A DNA stretch of 35,573 bases, from contig JADZAX010000101.1 in the NCBI GenBank assembly GCA_020852405.1, positions 1 through 35,573 of the forward strand, written 5' to 3'. The notes beneath the pieces were generated by a model that had not been told where the DNA came from, ran no database searches, and saw only the letters and a list, made by a program, of their open reading frames with translations. The stretch is from Verrucomicrobiales bacterium. Its GTDB lineage: Bacteria > Verrucomicrobiota > Verrucomicrobiia > Verrucomicrobiales > DEV007. Made by a program: the position numbers and the translations under genes. Shown here in pieces: positions 29,111 through 35,573 of the stretch. Each line of letters begins with the position of its first letter. Position 1 is the stretch's first letter.

Positions 29111-32106
29111 ACCTGATCCGATTCCTTGTTTTCTGGGGAGCCCTCATGGTTCCGGGATTTCCAGCGTCCGCCGAGGATCCCAGCCCCCCGTTTCCGCCGA
29201 TCCCTCCCCGTTCGCCCGATGACGCGGCGACTGCTTTCCAGGTCGGGCAGGGGTTTACGATGCGGCTGCTCGCCGCGGAACCGATGGTCACGGATCCGGT
29301 CTCGGTGACCTACGACGAAGCGGGGCGCGCCTATGTGGCCGAAATGAACGACTATCCCTACACCGATCCGGCCCAGCACCGCCCCAACCTGGAGAATCCC
29401 ACGGATGCGCCGATCGGTCGCATTCGTCGTCTAGTGGACACCGATGGAGACGGGGTCTTCGACCAATCCACGGTCTTTGCGGAAGGATTGTCCTGGCCCA
29501 CTGGGATGGCCTGTTGGAAGGGAGGAATTTTCGTCATCGCCACGCCCGACTGGTTGTATCTCAAAGACACCGATGGGGATGGGCGCGCCGACCAGAGGGA
29601 GCGGGTTTGGACCGGCTTCCGCAAATACAATGTCCAGTCGGTGGCGAACAACCCGGTGTGGGGGCTCGATCATCGTATTTATCTGGCAGCAGGGTCGAAC
29701 GGAGCCAGCCTGCTCCACCCCGGGACTCAAGGGCCGCCGTTGAAAGTGATCCGGGCCGATGTGTCTTTCGATCCGAGGACCGGGGATGCCCGATTGGAAT
29801 CCGGGGGAGCCCGTTTTGGACACAGTTTCGACGATGCGGGAAACCGGTTTGTCTGCAACATCCGGAATCCGGCCCAGCAAGTCCTGTTTTCCCCGCGCGA
29901 TCTGGGGTCGGTGACGTTCCTTCCCTCCCTTCCCGCGCTTCACGATGCGGCGCTTTCCGGCGACAGTCTGCCGGTCCACCGAATCAGTCCGCCAGAGACG
30001 TGGCGGGTCGTGCGCGCGGAACGTTGGGCTCGCACCCTCGAGGGGCGCTATCCCCGCAGTGAACTGGTCGGCTCCGGGGTGGTGACCTCCTCCTCCGGCG
30101 TCACTCTCTACCGGGGAGATGCCTATCCTGAAACGTTCCGCGGCCAAGTGTTTGTCGCCGATGTTGCGGCCAACCTGTTTTACCGGCTTGGCTTGCGCCG
30201 TCAGGGCTGCACCTTCACCGCGCACCGGCTCGATGAAGGGGTGGAATTCTGCGCCAGTCAGGACATCTGGCATCGACCGGTGAATTTCACGAACGACCCC
30301 CAAGGCTGCCTGACGGTGTCGGACATGTACCGCGAAACCATCGAACATCCGTGGTCGATCCCGGATGACCTCCATGCCAGGCTGGATCTCCGAAGGGGCA
30401 TGGACCGGGGACGTCTCTGGCGTCTGGAACCTCCGGCGTATCAATCCCGCAAAGTCAGTGATCTGGGCAGCTGCGATACCGAAGCTCTGGTGGCCCTTTT
30501 GGCCCATCCCAATGCCTGGCACCGGGAGACGGCGCACCGATTGTTGTTTGAACGTCAGGATGCCGCCGCGGTGCCCTCCCTGCGCCAGCTTCTGGAACAC
30601 AGTCCGTCCGCGCTGGGACGGCTGCATGCTATGTGGTCGCTCCATGGCCTTGGCGCCCTGACCGGCCCTGATCTGATCACCGCCATGGACAAACGCTTTC
30701 CGATAGTGCAGGAGAATGCCCTGCGGCTGGCGGCGGAATTTCCCGAAGCCACGGTGCTGCAGGGCCTGATTCTGGACACGGACCCGCTCAACCATCCGGC
30801 CCCGGCGGTCTTTCAAGCCCTGTTAACCGCCAAGGTTCTGGGGTTGTCGAACCACCCCACCGCCCCTGCATTCTTCGCCTCCGTCGCGGCAGTCGATCAA
30901 CCGTGGCTCAACGAGGCCCTCCTCTACGCTTCGGGAGGCCGCTTGGACCTGCCCTGGCCCATCAAGCCTGCCGATCGACCGGACAGTCCCCTGCTCCGGC
31001 TGAGGGCTTTCGCGCTGGCGCGGATCCCGGACCCAGGCGAAGCGGGACGCCTCTGCCACGCGATCAATGGCGCCCTGATGACTGCCGAAGACACTGCCGG
31101 GCCGGCACCCGCTGCCGCGCTGATGGCGTTGGCGGCCTTGAGCGAGGGCCTTGGACCGGACCAGGATGTGTTCGCTTTCAGCGAGAGCCGGGGAGTCCGG
31201 GATCTCAAACAGCATGCGTTGCCCGGCATCTCCTCACTGGTCAGCGATCCCTCATTGACCGTGGACTCCAGGGCCAGCCTGCTGCCCCTGCTTCGTTTTG
31301 CTCCCGTGTCGGAAGCCGTCCAAAGCCTCTCCGGGGTGGTTTCGCAGAGCAAGGAGACTGAAATGGCCATCGCAGCCCTGCAGGCCCTCGCCATGCTCCC
31401 GGGCCAGGAACCGGCCCTCGCCGTGGAACGTCTCTGGCCCGCCTTGACCCCCGCTTTGCGGAATGCGGCTCTGGAAGTGTGGTTCTCCCGGGAAGAACGA
31501 ATGCCGGCCTTGTTGAGGGCCGTCGAACAGAGACTGGTTTCGCCGGTCCACCTGTCCGCAACCCGTCGCGAGGCGGTGCTGACCCATCCGGACCCCGCCA
31601 TAGCCGATGTCGCGAAGACTCTGTTCGGTGGCGCCCGCCCCAGGGACTCAGTCATCAAACAATACTCCACGTCCCTTGAAACCCGGACGCTACCGGGTGA
31701 TGCGGCCGCCGGACTGATACTGTTCCGCCAATGGTGCAGCGCCTGCCACCGCCGCCAGGATGAGGGCACCGCCACCATCGGCCCCAATCTGGCAACCGTG
31801 CAGGCTTGGACGGAAGAGCAGATCCTCGTCAATATTCTGGATCCCAGCCGCGAAGTCGCCTCCGAGTTTGTGGAGCATCTCGCGGAATTAAAGGACGGCA
31901 AAACGGTCAGCGGAACCCTGCTGAGTGAGTCGGATTCCGGTCTTCTGATCAGGCAGTCGGACGGCACCAAGGTCAGCCTGCTCCGGAGTCAGCTCAAACG
32001 ACTCGTCACCTTGGGTGTCTCCTTGATGCCCGAAGGGTTTGAATCGGCATTGCCTCCCGGGCAAATGGAGGACCTGATCGCCTATCTCAAAAGCCCGCTT
32101 CCCTGA
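29107..32106 (+). CDS. PVC-type membrane-bound dehydrogenase with HEAT-like region and C-terminal haem-binding domain
   Basis: FTMRLLAAEPMVTDPVSVTYDEAGRAYVAEMNDYPYTDPAQ; GRIRRLVDTDGDGVFDQSTVFAEGLSWPTGMACWKGGIFV; WCSACHRRQDEGTATIGPNLATV (CxxCH); SGTLLSESDSGLLIRQSDGTKVSLLRSQLKRL. Confidence 0.94.
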   Translation: MNLIRFLVFWGALMVPGFPASAEDPSPPFPPIPPRSPDDAATAFQVGQGFTMRLLAAEPMVTDPVSVTYDEAGRAYVAEMNDYPYTDPAQHRPNLENPTDAPIGRIRRLVDTDGDGVFDQSTVFAEGLSWPTGMACWKGGIFVIATPDWLYLKDTDGDGRADQRERVWTGFRKYNVQSVANNPVWGLDHRIYLAAGSNGASLLHPGTQGPPLKVIRADVSFDPRTGDARLESGGARFGHSFDDAGNRFVCNIRNPAQQVLFSPRDLGSVTFLPSLPALHDAALSGDSLPVHRISPPETWRVVRAERWARTLEGRYPRSELVGSGVVTSSSGVTLYRGDAYPETFRGQVFVADVAANLFYRLGLRRQGCTFTAHRLDEGVEFCASQDIWHRPVNFTNDPQGCLTVSDMYRETIEHPWSIPDDLHARLDLRRGMDRGRLWRLEPPAYQSRKVSDLGSCDTEALVALLAHPNAWHRETAHRLLFERQDAAAVPSLRQLLEHSPSALGRLHAMWSLHGLGALTGPDLITAMDKRFPIVQENALRLAAEFPEATVLQGLILDTDPLNHPAPAVFQALLTAKVLGLSNHPTAPAFFASVAAVDQPWLNEALLYASGGRLDLPWPIKPADRPDSPLLRLRAFALARIPDPGEAGRLCHAINGALMTAEDTAGPAPAAALMALAALSEGLGPDQDVFAFSESRGVRDLKQHALPGISSLVSDPSLTVDSRASLLPLLRFAPVSEAVQSLSGVVSQSKETEMAIAALQALAMLPGQEPALAVERLWPALTPALRNAALEVWFSREERMPALLRAVEQRLVSPVHLSATRREAVLTHPDPAIADVAKTLFGGARPRDSVIKQYSTSLETRTLPGDAAAGLILFRQWCSACHRRQDEGTATIGPNLATVQAWTEEQILVNILDPSREVASEFVEHLAELKDGKTVSGTLLSESDSGLLIRQSDGTKVSLLRSQLKRLVTLGVSLMPEGFESALPPGQMEDLIAYLKSPLP

Positions 32107-32159
32107 AAATCCTCCCCGGCAGGAAAAGGTCCCTTCCCCCGTCCAAAAGGGTGCGTTTT

Positions 32160-32290
32160 CCAGTTTTTCGGACTTTATTGGTACCAGAGTTTTCAAACAC
32201 TTGTTTTCAAAATAACGAAGGGATAATTTATAATTATCGTTACCCAATCAAGTTCGCACTCATTGAATATCAATGCAATGTAATCGCACC
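32160..32290. other. AT-rich repeat-dense island between convergent genes
   Basis: Direct repeat GTTTTCAAA (32189-32197, 32203-32211); inverted repeats GATAATT-TAT-AATTATC (32222-32238) and CATTGA-ATA-TCAATG (32261-32275). Confidence 0.6.
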
Positions 32291-32556
32291 CCAAAACAGC
32301 CCCACAGGCGGCGCCTGGAAGAAAAGAGGGAACTCCATCCCCGGAAGGGGGTCCGGCGCAGCAGAAGGCATCCTCGGGCGTTTTTGAGACCAGCGCCGAC
32401 CGTCGCCATTTTCCAGACCGTAACGAATCGCTTTTAACTTATGCCCTGGCTATTTTGCCCTGCAAGCTGTGCGCTCATAGTGGCTTCGTTGCATTGGTTA
32501 CCGTATCGGCGGCCTGCCATACTAAGCCTTGAGAATTTGGAGAAATTGAAGCCACC

Positions 32557-32575
32557 CCCCCTTCTTCAAAGGGGG
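32557..32575 (-). terminator. Candidate terminator hairpin downstream of OFA small-subunit gene
   Basis: CCCCCTT-CTTCA-AAGGGGG, 7-bp perfect stem, about 10 nt past the minus-strand stop at 32586. Confidence 0.45.
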
Positions 32576-32585
32576 AGGAGGAAAC

Positions 32586-32729
32586 TCAATGCTGAGGTTT
32601 GGGAAGGACCGCCGGAGAGTGAGTGGATTCTTGGAAAAGCGGCAGAGCCTTTTTCACGGAATCCGTCAGCCCCCAGGCGAGAGGCAATCCAACAAGCAAC
32701 CAGGCGAGCAATACTTTGGCGGTAGTCAT
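32586..32729 (-). CDS. MFS (OFA-family) transporter small subunit, 47 aa single-TM protein
   Basis: MTTAKVLLAWLLVGLPLAWGLTDSVKKALPLFQESTHSPAVLPKPQH; ATGA overlap with OFA stop; matches the small protein commonly encoded after OFA transporters. Confidence 0.78.
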   Translation of the reverse strand: MTTAKVLLAWLLVGLPLAWGLTDSVKKALPLFQESTHSPAVLPKPQH

Positions 32730-34048
32730 GGCGTTTCTTCGGATTTCAGATGGTGCTTCGATGCCACGGGGCGCACTAGAAGGTTGCAAATGAGGCCCAC
32801 CAGCAGGAGTCCACACATCAGGTAGAAAGTGCCATTGTAAGCCTCGGCTTTGGGGATCCCCGCTGCGATCCGCCTTTCATAAAGACCATTGATGAGACCG
32901 GGACCAATCAGGGCGGCTGCCGACCAGGAAGTGATCAAGCGCCCGTGAATGGCCCCCACTTCATACGTTCCGAATAGATCCCGCAGATAGGCCGGAATGG
33001 TGGCAAATCCGCCTCCATACATGGAAATGATCAGGGCGGTGAAGATCACAAAAAGCGTCCGGTTCTGTGTCGCCTGAGTCCAGGGCAGCATCGCATAGAG
33101 CACGATACCGAGCACAAAATACAAGGAGTAAACCGTTTTGCGGCCCGTGAGGTCGGAAATGGAGGACCAGGCAAACCGGCCTCCCATGTTGAAGATCGAG
33201 AGCAATCCGGTGAAACCCGCCCCGATCGCCGCTCCGACCCCAAACATCTGTTGGGTCATGTCCGAAGCCTTGCCCAAGATCCCGATTCCCGCGCTCACAT
33301 TCATGCACAGCACCATCCAGAGCAGCCAGAACTGAGGAGTGCGCCAGGCCGTGTCAACGGAGACCTGGGCGCGGGTCACCAACGGTTTGACATGTTCCGA
33401 AGGTTCCCAGCCGGCGGGTTTCCAATGGGGCGCCGGGACCCTGACCAGCGCCGCCCCAAAAAACATCGCCACTGTATAGCAGGCCGCCATCGTCAGCAGC
33501 GCCCCCACCGCGCCCGTGCCTCCACCGGCGGCGAAGTGGTTCATCAGGTTGCGCGCCAACGGCGCCGCGATCAGCGCGCCTCCCCCGAAACCCATGATGG
33601 CCATCCCGGTGGCCATCCCGGGCCGGTCCGGGAACCATTTCACCAGAGTGGATACCGGCGCGATGTAGCCCAACCCCAAACCGACGCCTCCAAGGAGTCC
33701 GTATCCCCCCAGGATCAACCAGAGCATCTTCAATTTCACGCCCAACGCCGTGAGAGCCAGGCCACCGCAAAAACAAAGCCAGCTGGCAATGATGGTTTTG
33801 CGAGGACCGGAATGTTCCACCCATTTGCCGAAGAAGGCGGCGGAGATCCCGAGCATAGCCAGAGCGATCGAGTAGGCCCATTGGATCTTCGAAACAGGCA
33901 CCCCGAGCTCGGTGCTCAAGGGTGAATTGAAGACACTGAAGGCATAGACCTGCCCGATGCACATGTGCACGGCGATCGCCGCGGGGGGCACCAGCCAGCG
34001 TGCATAATAGGCCTGGGCCACCGTGGATTCGCGGGAAAGAAATCGCAT
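32726..34048 (-). CDS. OFA-family MFS transporter (oxalate/formate antiporter-like)
   Basis: ARWLVPPAAIAVHMCIGQVYAFSVFNSPLSTELG; GGVGLGLGYIAPVSTLVKWFPDRPGMATGMAIMGFGGGALIAAPLARNLM; WLLWMVLCMNVSAGIGILGKASDM. Start trimmed. Confidence 0.93.
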   Translation of the reverse strand: MRFLSRESTVAQAYYARWLVPPAAIAVHMCIGQVYAFSVFNSPLSTELGVPVSKIQWAYSIALAMLGISAAFFGKWVEHSGPRKTIIASWLCFCGGLALTALGVKLKMLWLILGGYGLLGGVGLGLGYIAPVSTLVKWFPDRPGMATGMAIMGFGGGALIAAPLARNLMNHFAAGGGTGAVGALLTMAACYTVAMFFGAALVRVPAPHWKPAGWEPSEHVKPLVTRAQVSVDTAWRTPQFWLLWMVLCMNVSAGIGILGKASDMTQQMFGVGAAIGAGFTGLLSIFNMGGRFAWSSISDLTGRKTVYSLYFVLGIVLYAMLPWTQATQNRTLFVIFTALIISMYGGGFATIPAYLRDLFGTYEVGAIHGRLITSWSAAALIGPGLINGLYERRIAAGIPKAEAYNGTFYLMCGLLLVGLICNLLVRPVASKHHLKSEETP

Positions 34049-34156
34049 GATCGTTGAGACAAAATGAAACTCGCGCCTTCCGGAACATCTGCCGGGGAAC
34101 GGATGAGGGATCGTTTTACCCAATGCCAGGAGCGTCCGGCAAGCCAAAAGATGCCC

Positions 34157-34198
34157 GATTTGCGCGCGCGGCGGATGAAAGCACGCAAATCTGTGCTT
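34157..34198. promoter_or_regulatory. Overlapping inverted repeats in divergent OFA / sugar dehydrogenase intergenic region
   Basis: GATTTGCGCGC..GCACGCAAATC (34157-34191, one mismatch) and AAGCAC..GTGCTT (34179-34198) share sequence. Confidence 0.4.
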
Positions 34199-34288
34199 GC
34201 GGGAATTTTTCCTTCTCGTTACGATTCGTTTCCAGCCCGGTTTTCCGGCCCCCATTCTATTCCATCCAGCGGAAACCCAAGACCACCC

Positions 34289-35573
34289 ATGAAACTCACC
34301 CGTTTATCGTTCATCCTGCTCGCCTTGGCGGGACTTGCATTCTCAGCCTCAGCCGAGGAAGGCAATACCGCCCGCCCCGGTGGCAAACTGCCCAAGGACG
34401 TCAAAGTGGCCCTGGTCAAAGTGGCCGGGGACTTTGTTGATCCGGTCAATGTGGCGGTTCCCCGCGACGGCTCGGGCAGAGTCTTCGTCTGTGAGCGCCC
34501 GGGAGTGGTCCGCATCATCAAGGACGGGAAAGTGCTCCCCAAACCGTTTCTCGACATCCACGAAACAGTCGTCAGTTCCTTCCTCGAACAGGGCCTGTAT
34601 GACATCGAGTTCCATCCGGATTTCAAAACCAACGGGAAATTCTACATCCACTACTCCGACATGTGGTTCAACGGGGACTCCTTTATTGTGGAATACAAGG
34701 TGTCGGCAAAAAACCCTGACAAAGCCGATCCCGACAGTGCCCGGGTCATCATGCAGATCGAGCAGCCCTACGCGAACCACAACGGAGGCGAGCTCGTTTT
34801 CGGACCCGATGGCTATCTTTATATCGGCAGTGGTGACGGCGGATGGGAGGGCGACGTCCTCAATGCCGGCCAGGATCTTACCACCCCGCTTGCCAAGGTG
34901 CTCCGGATCGATGTCAATACCAGCACGCCGGACCGGGCCTACGGCATTCCTGCGGACAATCCGTTGGTCACTCCCAAACAACTGATGGTGCTTTTCGGAG
35001 TCAGCGAAGAAGCTTTCAACAAGATCCATCCCACCGCCCGCCCGGAAATTTGGGCCTATGGTCTGCGCAATCCCCTGAAAATGCAGTTCGACCGTAAAAC
35101 CGGCGACCTTTACATTGCCGATGTGGGCCAGAACCATTGGGAAGAAGTCAACATGCAGCCTGCGGGAGCCAAAGGCGGCGAGAATTACGGCTGGAAGTTC
35201 ATGTGTGGCACCCAACCCTTCCCCCTGCCGATCGATGCCGCCGGCAAGCCGCTCCCGGAAGCGGTGAAGAACGCTCCACGGGTCGGTCTTCCTCCCATCG
35301 CGGAATACAGCCACGTCGATCAGGGCAACTGCGTCGTCGGACTCGGCATTTACCGGGGAGAAAAATACCCCGCTCTGGATGGTGTCTACTTTGTCGGTGA
35401 CTGGGGATCGGGCATATTGTGGGGACTGGCCCGCGACGCCAGCGGCAAGTGGCAGATGGAGCAACTGCTCGACACCAAAATCAAGTTCACCGGAGCCGGT
35501 GAAGCCGAGGACGGACCCATCTACGTGACCAACGCGACCGCCAATTACGGCGGACCGGTCGACCCGAACGTCA
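34289..35573 (+). CDS. PQQ-dependent sugar dehydrogenase (glucose/sorbosone dehydrogenase-like), truncated by window edge
   Basis: MKLTRLSFILLALAGLAFSASAEEG signal; DPVNVAVPRDGSGRVFVCERPGVVRIIKDGKVL; GLYDIEFHPDFKTNGKFYIHYSD; ELVFGPDGYLYIGSGDGG; EIWAYGLRNPLKMQFDRKTGDLYIADVGQNHWEEVN. Frame open to the window end, so absent from the ORF track. Confidence 0.94.
   Translation, partial: MKLTRLSFILLALAGLAFSASAEEGNTARPGGKLPKDVKVALVKVAGDFVDPVNVAVPRDGSGRVFVCERPGVVRIIKDGKVLPKPFLDIHETVVSSFLEQGLYDIEFHPDFKTNGKFYIHYSDMWFNGDSFIVEYKVSAKNPDKADPDSARVIMQIEQPYANHNGGELVFGPDGYLYIGSGDGGWEGDVLNAGQDLTTPLAKVLRIDVNTSTPDRAYGIPADNPLVTPKQLMVLFGVSEEAFNKIHPTARPEIWAYGLRNPLKMQFDRKTGDLYIADVGQNHWEEVNMQPAGAKGGENYGWKFMCGTQPFPLPIDAAGKPLPEAVKNAPRVGLPPIAEYSHVDQGNCVVGLGIYRGEKYPALDGVYFVGDWGSGILWGLARDASGKWQMEQLLDTKIKFTGAGEAEDGPIYVTNATANYGGPVDPNV

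Noticed and set aside
29431-30816. 461-aa minus-strand ORF
   Set aside because: Antisense to the membrane-bound dehydrogenase.
32151-32387. 78-aa plus-strand ORF in the AT-rich island
   Set aside because: No homology pattern, no leader, and composition consistent with chance; the island is more convincing as a cis element.

Overview
GC-rich bacterial chromosomal window with gene content typical of the PVC group (Verrucomicrobia/Planctomycetes-like): DUF1592/DUF1552 pair, membrane-bound dehydrogenase with HEAT/haem domains, PQQ-type sugar dehydrogenase. Coding density is high. I saw no tRNA, rRNA, CRISPR array or intact mobile element. Two edge-truncated genes are missing from the supplied ORF track: a DEAH-box HrpB-like helicase (complement 1..2163) and a PQQ-dependent sugar dehydrogenase (34289..35573). 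Main blocks: (1) a run of about 14 small genes, all on the minus strand (2193..10303): an ECF42-type sigma factor (DUF6596) plus VOC x4, SRPBCC x3, YciI x2, DUF1428, GyrI-like, DUF1697, YdeI and DUF1579 proteins; (2) tannase-family esterase, DUF4256, FKBP lipoprotein, katG; (3) DUF1592/DUF1552 pair, PPK2, two convergent secreted LamG/DUF1080-like proteins; (4) a gene interrupted by an in-frame TAA; (5) methyltransferase/2OG-oxygenase with divergent cupin and PhnA; (6) a translationally coupled amidohydrolase / amidohydrolase-like / dehydrogenase operon; (7) OFA-family MFS transporter plus a 47-aa small-subunit ORF, divergent from the sugar dehydrogenase. Best second-look items: the large ECF42 cassette with a candidate promoter; the DUF1428 gene with an apparent CTG start; the tandem amidohydrolase in which all recognisable metal ligands are lost; the in-frame stop gene; the tannase with both CS-D-HC cysteines replaced; and an AT-rich, repeat-dense island between convergent genes. 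All family assignments are from reading translations by eye; no database search was run.
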